Source: Gordonia pseudamarae
GTDB lineage: Bacteria > Actinomycetota > Actinomycetes > Mycobacteriales > Mycobacteriaceae
DNA: 64,000 bases
Reading direction: 5' to 3'
NCBI RefSeq assembly: GCF_025273675.1
Contig: NZ_CP045809.1
Coordinates: 3,038,001-3,102,000, forward strand
Part shown: in pieces, positions 8,333 to 16,653 of the stretch
Numbering within the stretch: the first letter of the stretch is position 1
How the letters are laid out: each line of letters begins with the position of its first letter
Made by a program: the position numbers and the translations under genes
Notes under the pieces: generated by a model
Databases searched by the model: none
What the model saw: only the letters and a program-made list of their open reading frames with translations
What the model was told of the DNA's origin: nothing

Positions 8333-9562
8333 TTGAGCGCGCAGGGATCCCGCTCCCACACCGCACATTCGGTCATCACCGGTGTGGCCGCGGCCCTCAT
8401 CGGCTACACCAGCACATTCGCCGTGGTGCTGACCGGACTGCAGACCGTCGGCGCCGACCGCCGACAGGCCACCACCGGCCTGGTCGCGCTGTGTTTCGCC
8501 ATCGGAGTGGTCAGTCTGTGGTTGAGCAGGCGATACCGCATGCCGCTGACGATTGCGTGGTCGACGCCCGGCGCGGCGGTGCTGGTAAGCGCGGGCCAGA
8601 TCACCGGCGGCTGGGCGGCGGCGGTCGGTGCGTTCATCGTCGCCGCGCTGCTGGTGGTGGTCACCGGACTGTGGCCCGGACTGGGCCGGCTCGTGGCGGC
8701 CATCCCCGCACCGATCGCGCAGGCGATGCTCGCGGGCATTCTGCTCGACCTGTGCCTGACTCCGGTGTCGGCGGTCGCCGAATATCCGGCGCAGGTCGCC
8801 CCGATCCTGATCGTGTGGCTGGCCGCATTCGTGCTCTCACCCCGGTGGGCCATCGTCGCAGCCTTCGTGACCGCGCTGGTGGTGGTCGCCCACGACGCGA
8901 TCACCGGGGACGCCCCGAGTATCCACTGGCTGCCCGAGGCCGCGGCCACGATGCCGTCACTGACCTGGTCGGCCGTCGTGAGCATCGCGCTCCCCCTGTA
9001 CATAGTCACGATGGCGGCGCAGAACGTTCCCGGTGTCGCCATCATGAGCTCGTACGGATTCACCGTCCCGTGGCGTGCCGCGCTCACCGCGACCGGCCTG
9101 GGTTCGGCGGTGGCCGCCCCGTTCGGTGCGCACGCGGTCAACCTCGCCGCCATCACCGCCGCACTGCCGGCATCGGACGAATCGCATCCCGATCCCGCGC
9201 AGCGGTGGCGTACGTCGGCGACCCTGGGCATCGCATATCTGACGCTCGCCGTCACCACCAGCGCGCTGATCAGTTTTCTGGCGGTCGCACCCGCCGAGAT
9301 CATCGCCACCGTGGCAGGTCTGGGACTGCTGGGCACGCTGGGGTCATCACTGCGCGCCGCGCTCGTCGACGAGTCGGTGAGCCGGCCGGCCGACTGCCGC
9401 ACCGCGGCGGTGATCACCTTCGTCGTCGCGGCCTCCGGAACCACCATCGCCGGGATCAGCTCGTCGTTCTGGGCGCTGATCGTCGGCCTGGCCGTCTACG
9501 GTGTCACATGGCGCCCACTCGCAAGCTCGCGGATCGTGGGCCACAAGCCGTTCCGATCATGA
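8333..9562 (+). CDS. benE: BenE-type benzoate/H+ symporter family transporter
   Basis: Inner membrane transporter of 409 residues with about 12 hydrophobic segments, matching the BenE (benzoate:proton symporter) family. Family-like segments include STPGAAVL near residue 80 and LPLYIVTMAAQNVPG about two thirds of the way in. Substrate is by family only; there are no benzoate catabolic genes nearby. The TTG start at 8333 gives MSAQ and lies 12 nt after lppM, without an obvious ribosome binding site. This gene is absent between the corresponding M. tuberculosis genes Rv2171 and Rv2172c, as I recall them. The last 18 or so residues are encoded by a copy of the dispersed repeat at 9506-9536. Confidence 0.85.
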   Translation: MSAQGSRSHTAHSVITGVAAALIGYTSTFAVVLTGLQTVGADRRQATTGLVALCFAIGVVSLWLSRRYRMPLTIAWSTPGAAVLVSAGQITGGWAAAVGAFIVAALLVVVTGLWPGLGRLVAAIPAPIAQAMLAGILLDLCLTPVSAVAEYPAQVAPILIVWLAAFVLSPRWAIVAAFVTALVVVAHDAITGDAPSIHWLPEAAATMPSLTWSAVVSIALPLYIVTMAAQNVPGVAIMSSYGFTVPWRAALTATGLGSAVAAPFGAHAVNLAAITAALPASDESHPDPAQRWRTSATLGIAYLTLAVTTSALISFLAVAPAEIIATVAGLGLLGTLGSSLRAALVDESVSRPADCRTAAVITFVVAASGTTIAGISSSFWALIVGLAVYGVTWRPLASSRIVGHKPFRS

Positions 9563-9587
9563 CATGGCGCCCACTCGCAAGCTCGCG
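9506..9587 (-). repeat. Two direct copies of a dispersed repeat core
   Basis: A segment starting ACATGGCGCCCACTCGCAAG occurs at 9506-9536 and again at 9562-9587. The first copy extends over about 39 bp in similarity to the reverse complement of the 132-bp units at 15868-16247. The copies overlap the 3' end of benE and lie just before the convergent MTHFR gene. Confidence 0.85.
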
Positions 9588-9599
9588 CCCGCGGGCTTG

Positions 9600-10553
9600 T
9601 TATCCAGCTACCACGGGCACGGCCGAGGTGATGTCGACTCCCAGACGGGCCAGGACCTCGGTGCTGGCCTTGGCGAAGTTGAGGCTGCAGAAGTGCAGGC
9701 AGGGCGCACCTTCGGCGATGAGCCGCTGCGCCCATTCGGTGGCCAGGTCGATCCCGACCGCACGAACCGCGGCGCGGTCCTCCTGATCGCCGGTGCCGGC
9801 GGCTGCCGCGAGCCGTGCCTCCACGTCGACCGGTATCACCGACCCCGACAGCGACACCATCTTGCGGACGCTGGCCAGGGAGGTGATGGGCATGATGCCC
9901 GGGATGAGCGGCTTGGCCGCCTGCTCCGAATCGGCCGCGGCCAGGCGATCACGCAGACGCAGATAGTGCTCGACGTCGAAGAAGACCTGGGTGATCGAGT
10001 ACTCGGCCCCCGCCCGCAGCTTGTCGACCAGCGCCCGGGTGTCCTGTTCGAGATCGGGGGCGCGGTGGTGGCCTTCCGGGAAGGAGGCGACGCCCACGTG
10101 GAAGTCACCGAGGTCGCGGATCAGCCGCACCAATTCCTCGGCGTAGGTCAGCCCCCGCGGATGCCTGACCCACTCACCCAACGGATCTCCGGGCGGATCA
10201 CCGCGCAGCGCGAGGATGTTGGTGATGCCCTGGGCCGCGTACGCCCCGACCAGCGAACGCAGCTCGTCGATGCTGTGATTGACGGCGGTGAGATGGGCCA
10301 CCGGCAGCAGGGTGGTCTGGGAGGCGAGCTGGCCGGTGATGCGAACCGTGCGATCACGGGTCGATCCACCGGCGCCGTAAGTCATCGACACGAAGGCCGG
10401 ACCCAGGCGCTCGAACGTGCGGACCGTACGCCACAGCCGTTCTTCGCCCTCGGCATCACGCGGCGGCATGAACTCGACCGAGAACGGGATCGGGCCGCGG
10501 TGCGGCGCCGACAACCTGTCCACGATCGACAGAGACGTCGAGTTGGTGGTCAC
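9600..10553 (-). CDS. metF: 5,10-methylenetetrahydrofolate reductase
   Basis: Reduces 5,10-methylene-THF to 5-methyl-THF for methionine synthesis. The 317-residue TIM-barrel protein shows FSVEFMPPRD near the N-terminus (family active-site Glu), VSMTYGAGGS, the LALRGDPPGDP loop and SITQVFFD. All are typical of MTHFR. It matches Rv2172c in position. The GTG at 10553 is preferred because residues before it look unlike the family; longer starts to about 10649 would overlap the idsA promoter and start. Divergent from idsA with 59 nt between. Confidence 0.93.
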   Translation of the reverse strand: MTTNSTSLSIVDRLSAPHRGPIPFSVEFMPPRDAEGEERLWRTVRTFERLGPAFVSMTYGAGGSTRDRTVRITGQLASQTTLLPVAHLTAVNHSIDELRSLVGAYAAQGITNILALRGDPPGDPLGEWVRHPRGLTYAEELVRLIRDLGDFHVGVASFPEGHHRAPDLEQDTRALVDKLRAGAEYSITQVFFDVEHYLRLRDRLAAADSEQAAKPLIPGIMPITSLASVRKMVSLSGSVIPVDVEARLAAAAGTGDQEDRAAVRAVGIDLATEWAQRLIAEGAPCLHFCSLNFAKASTEVLARLGVDITSAVPVVAG

Positions 10554-10600
10554 CGGCACATCATACGGAATGGTCCGGCACCTCCACCGAGGCGGACCGC

Positions 10601-10606
10601 TAGCCT
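10601..10606 (+). promoter_or_regulatory. -10 box of the idsA-crtI-mptA-crtB operon (leaderless)
   Basis: TAGCCT, a TANNNT-type -10, ends 6 nt before the GTG at 10613. This places transcription start at or next to the start codon, and there is no ribosome binding site. No convincing -35. Confidence 0.6.
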
Positions 10607-10612
10607 GTAGCC

Positions 10613-11764
10613 GTGACATCCGCACGCCCGGTCGATCAATTCGCCGCACCCGCAGGACTCGATGACGTACCGGACTCTGTCGGGGGTGTGCTCAGCGACT
10701 TCTTCGACCGGGTGATCCCGCACGCGGCGGCCATCGACCCGGTGGTCGGCGAGGCGGCGACGATGCTGCGCGAGTTCACGATGAACGGTGGCAAACGCAT
10801 CCGGCCCACCCTGCTGTACGCGGGCTGGCGCTGCGGGGTGTCCGAGGTGGGCCGCTCGCCCGCTCCCGGCGACGGCGACAATCCGGCGGAAGCGCTGCGG
10901 GCCGGGGCGGCGATCGAGTTGATCCAGGCCTGCGCACTCATCCACGACGACATCATCGACCGCTCCGACACCCGGCGCGGCCGTCCCACCATCCATCGCG
11001 CCGTCGAGACCGCGCACACCGACGCGGCCTGGTCCGGTGACCCTTCGGCGTTCGGGATGGCCGGGGCGATCCTGATCGGTGATCTGGCACTGTCGTGGGC
11101 CGACGACCTGTTCCACGGTGTCGGTGTCGCCGAGGAACTCCCGGCGGGGGCATTGCGCCGGGGTGCGGCCCGCCGGGCGGGCGCGGTGTGGGCGGCGATG
11201 CGCACGGAAGTCCTCGGCGGCCAGATCCTCGACATCGTCAACGAGAGCCGCGGGAACGAGTCGGTGAGCGCGGCCTACCGGGTGATGGAGTTCAAGACCG
11301 CCGCGTATACCGTGGCCCGCCCGCTCGAGCTCGGCGCCACTCTGGCGGGTGGTTCGCCGGCGCTGATCAACGCCCTGCGCAGTGTCGGCCACGATCTCGG
11401 TATCGCCTTCCAGCTGTGCGACGACCTGCTCGGGGTGTTCGGTGATCCCGAGCAGACGGGCAAACCGTCGGGCGACGATCTGGTCGCCGGTAAGCGGACC
11501 GCGCTGATCGCGGTCGGACTGAACCGGGCGGGGGCGGCCACCGGCGGCGAGCTGCGCGGTCTCATCGGCCGTGAGCTGTCGACCGACGAACTGGTCCGGG
11601 CCCGGTCCATCCTGGTCGATGTCGGCGCGGTCGCCGACATGGAGCAGCGCATCGACCGTCTCGACGAACGCGCCCAGGCCACGATCGCCGCGCTGAACGT
11701 CGACGGCTCGGTCCGGTCCGAACTGTCCGCCCTCGGGCATCGTCTCGGGCACCGCCAACGGTGA
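10613..11764 (+). CDS. idsA: Polyprenyl diphosphate synthase (IdsA/CrtE-like, probably GGPP synthase)
   Basis: Condenses isopentenyl diphosphate with allylic diphosphates to a C15-C20 product. The 383 residues carry GGKRIRPTLL, the first Asp-rich motif in LIHDDIIDRSDTRRG (about 112-127), GDLALSWAD and the second Asp-rich motif in FQLCDDLLGVFGD (about 265-277). The next genes encode phytoene desaturase and phytoene synthase, so geranylgeranyl diphosphate for carotenoids is the likely product. It corresponds to Rv2173 (idsA2). The GTG start has a leaderless-type promoter. The stop overlaps the crtI start by 4 nt (GTGA). Confidence 0.93.
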   Translation: MTSARPVDQFAAPAGLDDVPDSVGGVLSDFFDRVIPHAAAIDPVVGEAATMLREFTMNGGKRIRPTLLYAGWRCGVSEVGRSPAPGDGDNPAEALRAGAAIELIQACALIHDDIIDRSDTRRGRPTIHRAVETAHTDAAWSGDPSAFGMAGAILIGDLALSWADDLFHGVGVAEELPAGALRRGAARRAGAVWAAMRTEVLGGQILDIVNESRGNESVSAAYRVMEFKTAAYTVARPLELGATLAGGSPALINALRSVGHDLGIAFQLCDDLLGVFGDPEQTGKPSGDDLVAGKRTALIAVGLNRAGAATGGELRGLIGRELSTDELVRARSILVDVGAVADMEQRIDRLDERAQATIAALNVDGSVRSELSALGHRLGHRQR

Positions 11765-13332
11765 GCCCGCACCGGACCCGGCGGGTGGTGGTGATCGGCG
11801 CCGGCTTGTCGGGGCTGACCGCGGCCCTGCGGCTGCGGGGCGCGGGCTGCCAGGTCACCGTCGTCGAACGTGAGGACGTACCCGGAGGCCTGGTCCGCAC
11901 GGAGACGCTGACCCCCGGTCCCCTGTCCGGTGGGATCCTGACCGGCGGTGGGCCGGGACCACTGTGCGACACGGGTGCGACGGTGTTGACGATGCCCGAA
12001 CTCATCGTCGAGGCGCTCGGCGAGGTGGGGGTGGCGCCGGACGAGGCATGGCGGCGGCTGGATCTGGTGCCGGTCGACCCCACCTATGTGGCCACATTCG
12101 CCGACGGCACCGAACTGACCCTGCCGCGCGGCGCCGCCGCCGCCGGGGACGCCGTCTCGGCGCAGCTCGGGGGACGCGAAGGCGCCGGGGTACGAAGGCT
12201 GTTCGGCTGGCTCGGTGACCTCTACGACGCCGAGTTCGACACCTTCATCGACCGGAACTTCCACCGGCCGAGCGACCTGGCCGACCGCCGGACCCTCACC
12301 GATGCCGCCGCCCTGATCCGCCTGGGTGGGCTGACCAGCATGTCGTCGAAGGTGGCCTCGTTCATCGACGACGAACGGCTGCAACGGATGTTCAGCTTCC
12401 AGGCGCTGTACGCGGGGGTGCCCCCACAGCGTGCCGCCGCGATCTACGAGGTCATCGCGCAGATGGACATCGGGCGCGGACTGAGTCATCCGCGCGGCGG
12501 GATCGGCCGGATCGGTGCCGTGCTGGCCGACGCGCTCGTCAACTCGGGCGGGCGGCTGCGCCTGCGCACGGCCGCGACCCGGATCGTGCGCGAGGGTGGC
12601 CTGGTACGCGGGGTGACCGTCGCCGGCGGCGAGAGACTTCCGGCCGATGCGGTGATCGCGACCGTGCCGCCGCCGGCCGTGGCGGATCTGCTCGGACGGC
12701 CCCTGCCGAGGGGGCCGCGGTGGCGCGGAGTGCGGTACTCCCCCAGCGCCGTCGTCGTACACGGCACCGCGCCGCGTGCGATGACCGCCGGCTGGCCGGG
12801 ACACCACCACACCATCAGCTTCGGTGCGGCATGGGCCGAGACGTTCGACGACCTGATCGGCAAGTCCGGCCGGTTGATGCGCGATCCGTCGTTCCTCATC
12901 ACCCGGCCCGCCTTCTCCGACCCGGACCGGTACATCGCCGCCGACGCCGATTCGGTTCTGGTGGAGGCGGTGTCGGTGCTCGCGCCGTGTCCCAACCTGC
13001 ACACCGCCGACCTGGCGTGGGAGTCGATCACCGACCCGTATGTGACCGAATGTCTGCGCACCCTCGAATCCCGTGGCTTCCACGGCATCGCCGGCGGTCT
13101 GCGGATCGCCCGGGTCGATACGCCACGCACATGGGCGAGCGCCGGGCTGCCCGCCGGCACCCCCTTCGGGGCCGCGCACACCCTCACCCAGACCGGTCCG
13201 CTGCGCACCCCCAACCGATGGCCGTCGCTGCCGAATCTGTTTCTGGCCGGTGCCGGCACGATCCCGGGTGTGGGCATTCCGCCGGTACTGATCTCGGGTC
13301 GCCTCGCCGCCGCCCGGGTTCTCGGATCATGA
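11761..13332 (+). CDS. crtI: Phytoene desaturase, CrtI family
   Basis: FAD-dependent desaturase that introduces double bonds into phytoene, giving coloured carotenes. The 523-residue protein has the N-terminal dinucleotide-binding motif VVVIGAGLSGL (about 9-19) followed by the acidic residue of VVERE. At the C-terminus is LFLAGAGTIPGVGIPPVLIS, the CrtI-type FAD-contact and family signature. Its place after a prenyl synthase and in the same operon as phytoene synthase supports the substrate. The number of desaturation steps cannot be read from sequence. GTG start, 4-nt overlap with idsA and 4-nt ATGA overlap with mptA. It is absent from the corresponding M. tuberculosis locus. Confidence 0.9.
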   Translation: MSPHRTRRVVVIGAGLSGLTAALRLRGAGCQVTVVEREDVPGGLVRTETLTPGPLSGGILTGGGPGPLCDTGATVLTMPELIVEALGEVGVAPDEAWRRLDLVPVDPTYVATFADGTELTLPRGAAAAGDAVSAQLGGREGAGVRRLFGWLGDLYDAEFDTFIDRNFHRPSDLADRRTLTDAAALIRLGGLTSMSSKVASFIDDERLQRMFSFQALYAGVPPQRAAAIYEVIAQMDIGRGLSHPRGGIGRIGAVLADALVNSGGRLRLRTAATRIVREGGLVRGVTVAGGERLPADAVIATVPPPAVADLLGRPLPRGPRWRGVRYSPSAVVVHGTAPRAMTAGWPGHHHTISFGAAWAETFDDLIGKSGRLMRDPSFLITRPAFSDPDRYIAADADSVLVEAVSVLAPCPNLHTADLAWESITDPYVTECLRTLESRGFHGIAGGLRIARVDTPRTWASAGLPAGTPFGAAHTLTQTGPLRTPNRWPSLPNLFLAGAGTIPGVGIPPVLISGRLAAARVLGS

Positions 13333-14930
13333 CTTCCGCGAACTGCGTTCGGTCGCCGCGCCCCGAATCCGGTGCGTCGGCCACCCGGCGGGACCTGCGT
13401 CTGGGCGCCGTGGGTGCGCTGCTGGTGTGCCTGGGTGGGTTCGGGATGGGCGATCTGCCCCGCAACTCACCGGTGGTGACCGATTCCGGACTGGCCTGGG
13501 TGTCCTACGGTCACGGGAAGACGTTGTCGGCCATCGTGTTCTGGTGCGGGGTGGCCGCGATGGCGTACGCCTGGGTCCGGCTGGGCAGACGTATCGCGCG
13601 CGTCGGTGACGCCGCCGACGCCGACGACGAGTCGCTGAGCGTGTCGTCGCTGCGGCGCGCGGTGCTGCTGTGGGCGGCACCGCTGGTGGTGACCGCACCG
13701 CTGTACAGCCGCGACGTGTACGCCTACCTCGCCCAATCGGCGGTGCTGCGTGAGGGTTTCGACCCATACACCGACGGTCCCGCGCACTATCCGGGTCCGT
13801 TGCTCGACAGCATGGCGCAGGTGTGGACGGCCACCACCGCCCCGTACGGACCGCTGTTCATGGGTCTGGGCCGGGCGGTCGTGGAGGTCACCGGCGACCA
13901 TGTGATCCTCGGCGTGCTGGCGATGCGGCTGGTGCTGTTGCCGGGCCTGTTCCTCTCGTTGTGGGCGATCCCGCGGCTGGCAACACATTTCGGCGCTTCC
14001 CCGCAGGCCGGATTGTGGCTGGCGCTGCTGAATCCGATGGTGCTGATCCATCTGGTGGGCGGGCCGCACGTGGAACTGCTGATGATGGGGGTGCTGGTCG
14101 CCGGCGTGGTGCTGACGCTGCGGCGCCGGCACGTGGCGGGGCTTGCGATGCTGGGGGTGGCGGCGTCGATCAAGATCACCGCGGGTATCGCGATCCCGTT
14201 CGTGGTGTGGATCTGGCTCTCGCACCTGCGTTCGGATCGTGAGGCCGCCGCCGGCGCGATCACCGGGCCCGCGGCGCCTTTGGGGGTGCACCTACCTGGT
14301 GATGTGCGGCTGCCGATGGGTGTGCGGCTGCGGGTGTTCGCACTCGTCGCCGCGATCCCGGGTGCGGTGTTCGGGGTGTGGACGGTACTTCTGGGGCTCG
14401 GGTTCGGCTGGTTGCACGGTTTGGGCTGGGCCGACCGGATCATCAACTGGTTCACCGTCCCCACCGCCGTCGCCCATCTCGTCACCTGGGCGGCCGCCCC
14501 GTTCACCGCCCTCAATCTGCAGGAGGTGCTGCCGGTGACCCGCGGTGTGGGCGCGGTGTGTCTGGCACTGATCCTGGTCGGGCTGTGGTGGTGGGGCCGC
14601 CGGGACGAGCGGTCCGCGGTGGTCGGCATGGTGTGGGCGATGGTGGCCGTGCTGCTTCTGGAACCGTCGACACTGCCCTGGTATTACACCTGGGCGCTGT
14701 GTCTGGCGGCCGCGTTCACCCTGACCGACCTGGTGCGGACGGTCGTGGTGGGGGTCTCGACGTTCATGCTGGTGGTGTTCCAGCCCGACGACTCGATCTG
14801 GTTCTATCGTCCGCCGTATCTGATTGTAGCGCTGTCTCTTTCGGCATTGGCTGCGGTGTCGCTGACCCGTCGTGATCCGTTGCGCCTGGGCCGGTTGACC
14901 GGTCCGTGCCGGCGCGCGGACGCGACATGA
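13329..14930 (+). CDS. mptA: Alpha-(1->6)-mannopyranosyltransferase MptA
   Basis: GT-C membrane glycosyltransferase that extends the alpha-1,6-mannan backbone of lipomannan/lipoarabinomannan from polyprenyl-phosphate mannose on the outer face of the membrane. The 533 residues show about 12 membrane spans and the early loop motif SRDVYAYLAQ with the acidic residue typical of GT-C catalytic loops. FDPYTDGP and PLPWYY-like TLPWYYTWAL segments further support the family. It matches Rv2174. The ATG at 13329 overlaps the crtI stop (ATGA), and its own stop overlaps crtB the same way. It therefore lies inside the carotenoid operon although its pathway is different. Confidence 0.93.
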   Translation: MTSANCVRSPRPESGASATRRDLRLGAVGALLVCLGGFGMGDLPRNSPVVTDSGLAWVSYGHGKTLSAIVFWCGVAAMAYAWVRLGRRIARVGDAADADDESLSVSSLRRAVLLWAAPLVVTAPLYSRDVYAYLAQSAVLREGFDPYTDGPAHYPGPLLDSMAQVWTATTAPYGPLFMGLGRAVVEVTGDHVILGVLAMRLVLLPGLFLSLWAIPRLATHFGASPQAGLWLALLNPMVLIHLVGGPHVELLMMGVLVAGVVLTLRRRHVAGLAMLGVAASIKITAGIAIPFVVWIWLSHLRSDREAAAGAITGPAAPLGVHLPGDVRLPMGVRLRVFALVAAIPGAVFGVWTVLLGLGFGWLHGLGWADRIINWFTVPTAVAHLVTWAAAPFTALNLQEVLPVTRGVGAVCLALILVGLWWWGRRDERSAVVGMVWAMVAVLLLEPSTLPWYYTWALCLAAAFTLTDLVRTVVVGVSTFMLVVFQPDDSIWFYRPPYLIVALSLSALAAVSLTRRDPLRLGRLTGPCRRADAT

Positions 14931-15880
14931 TCGTCCCGCGTCCGTCGGCGCAGGCGGCGCGCGGATATCACCGCGCGGCCGACCTGATCGCCCGGCACGG
15001 CCGCACCTACCACCTGGCGGCGTCACTGTTGCCGCACGAGAACAGGTTCGCGGCATACGCGCTGTATGGCTTCGCCCGTTACGTCGACGACATCGTCGAC
15101 GTGTCCGGCGGCCATGTCCCCGACGATGTCCGGCTCGCCGAGCTCGACAGGATCGCGATGCTGCTCGATTCGGTGATCGGCACTGGTGGCGAGCCGTTGT
15201 CGGACGGTCCGGATCCGGATGATCCGCTGTCGGAGATCCTGGCCGCGCTGGCAGACACGGTTCGGCGGTTCGACATCCCGGTGCGGACTTTCGACGCCTT
15301 TCTGCGGTCGATGCGAATGGACGCACCAGGGTCCGAGGTGTTTTGCAATCGCTATCGCACTCTGGCCGAGCTGGCCGGATATACCGACGGTTCGGCAGCG
15401 ATCATCGGTGAGCAGATGCTGCCGATCCTCGGGGTCACCGCCCCGGATGCCCGGGTGCGGGCGTCGGCACGAGCACTGGGTGACGCCTTCCAGCTGACCA
15501 ACTTTCTGCGTGATGTGGCCGAGGACCTCGACCGTGACCGCATCTATCTGCCGCTCGACGAGTTGGCGGCGTTCGGTGTCGACGAGGCGCATCTGCGGTG
15601 CTGCCGGGCCGCCGGCTCCACGTCGGCGCCGCTGCGCCGGGCACTGGCGCATCTGATCGCCGTCAACCGGGACATCTATCGGAAGGCGGAGTTCGGGATC
15701 GCCGCGCTCCCCCGCCGAACCCGGCCGGCGATCGCCGTCGCGGCCGCCACCTATGCCGAGATCCTGTGCGAGATCGAACGTTCCGGCTACGCCGTGATGT
15801 CCACCCGCGCCGTCGTGTCCACCCCCCGCAAACTCACCGTAGCCACAGCCGCCCTGCTGACCACCACGACTGACGAGTGA
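14927..15880 (+). CDS. crtB: Phytoene synthase
   Basis: Joins two GGPP molecules head-to-head to phytoene, the first committed carotenoid step. The 317 residues include YGFARYVDDIVD with the first Asp-rich motif (54-58), then NFLRDVAEDLDRDRIYLP with the second Asp-rich motif typical of squalene/phytoene synthases. The ATG at 14927 overlaps the mptA stop by 4 nt; an in-frame GTG at 14906 is less likely. The last four codons (Thr-Thr-Asp-Glu region) and the stop fall in the first unit of the tandem repeat starting at 15868. The repeat has thus probably redefined the C-terminus. Confidence 0.92.
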   Translation: MIVPRPSAQAARGYHRAADLIARHGRTYHLAASLLPHENRFAAYALYGFARYVDDIVDVSGGHVPDDVRLAELDRIAMLLDSVIGTGGEPLSDGPDPDDPLSEILAALADTVRRFDIPVRTFDAFLRSMRMDAPGSEVFCNRYRTLAELAGYTDGSAAIIGEQMLPILGVTAPDARVRASARALGDAFQLTNFLRDVAEDLDRDRIYLPLDELAAFGVDEAHLRCCRAAGSTSAPLRRALAHLIAVNRDIYRKAEFGIAALPRRTRPAIAVAAATYAEILCEIERSGYAVMSTRAVVSTPRKLTVATAALLTTTTDE

Positions 15881-16247
15881 GCCGGGTGAGGAACGAGCCC
15901 GCGCGAACGAGGAGGGAAGAACACGACCTCGGGCCCGCCGGACCCGCGATCGGCGAGCGGGCGAGCGGGTGCCACCTACACCGTCCGGCGGGCCGTCGTG
16001 TTCTGGACTGACGAGTGAGCCGGGTGAGGAACGAGCCCGCGCGAACGAGGAGGGAAGAACACGACCTCGGGCCCGCCGGACCCGCGATCCGCGAGCCCGC
16101 GAGCGGGCGCCATGTCACGGCGGGCCGTCGTGTTCTGGACTGACGAGTGAGCCGGGTGAGGAACGAGCCCGCGCGAACGAGGAGGGAAGAACACGACTCC
16201 GGGCCCGCAGGACCCGCGATCCCCGAGCCTGCGAGGGGGCGCCATAT
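15868..16247. repeat. Three tandem copies of a repeat of about 132 bp
   Basis: Units start at 15868, 16006 and 16138 (lengths 138, 132 and a truncated 110). They are nearly identical over the first 80 bp, beginning GACTGACGAGTGAGCCGGG. Each unit ends in a variable hairpin-forming core like GCCCGCGAGCGGGC followed by GCGCCAT. The array runs from the last codons of crtB to the stop codon of the convergent gene at 16247. The short open frames it contains on both strands are repeat translations and not supported as genes. Confidence 0.95.
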
Positions 16248-16615
16248 TACAGCGCCAGGGCTTGGGCGCGCCGTATCACTTCGCGGGCTGAGTGGGTGTG
16301 GATGGCTTCGGCGGGGTGGATGCCGAGGTCGTCGAGCGTGGTGAACATCCAGCGGAGTGCTTCGTCGCGGGTGAATCCGCCGTCGAGGAGGACGTCGACG
16401 AGGCCGGTGTAGTGCTTGGCGATGCCGTCGTCGTCGAAGAAGAGTGCGGGGATCGCGGGTTGGCCGGATGCGGAGACGGCGAAGAGGTTGTGGTCGCGGA
16501 TGAGTGTACGTACCCGGTTGGCGGAGACTCCGAGGTGTCCGGCGACCTGGTCGACGGTGAGGGTGTCGGTTCCGTCGGGCAGGGTGGTGCCCGGGGACAG
16601 CGGTAGTGATGCCAC
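16247..16615 (-). CDS. Rv2175c-like DNA-binding protein, probable PknL substrate
   Basis: Protein of 122 residues with an N-terminal winged helix-turn-helix (LTVDQVAGHLGVSANRVRTLI, about 19-39) and a C-terminal helical domain (DEALRWMF, HPAEAIHTHS). It matches Rv2175c, a DNA-binding protein phosphorylated by PknL in M. tuberculosis, and like there is divergent from pknL. The GTG at 16615 is chosen because a TANNNT -10 (TATCCT) lies 6 nt upstream and the protein then starts VASLPLSPG. A longer frame to 16675 would overlap the pknL start. Its stop codon abuts the tandem repeat array. Confidence 0.88.
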   Translation of the reverse strand: MASLPLSPGTTLPDGTDTLTVDQVAGHLGVSANRVRTLIRDHNLFAVSASGQPAIPALFFDDDGIAKHYTGLVDVLLDGGFTRDEALRWMFTTLDDLGIHPAEAIHTHSAREVIRRAQALAL

Positions 16616-16621
16616 CGAATA

Positions 16622-16645
16622 AGGATACCGTGGCACCGGTAGATT
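16622..16645. promoter_or_regulatory. Divergent, overlapping leaderless promoters of the Rv2175c-like gene and pknL
   Basis: Minus strand -10 TATCCT at 16622-16627 ends 6 nt before GTG 16615. Plus strand -10 TAGATT at 16640-16645 ends 8 nt before GTG 16654. The two start codons are only 38 bp apart, so each promoter's -35 region lies over the other's -10 or start. Confidence 0.65.
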
Positions 16646-16653
16646 CTTGTTGC

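Noticed and set aside
15969..16412. Open frames on both strands through the tandem repeat array
   Set aside because: They are translations of the repeat unit itself, with repeated Arg/Pro/Gly-rich segments and no ribosome binding site. Better explained as non-coding repeat.
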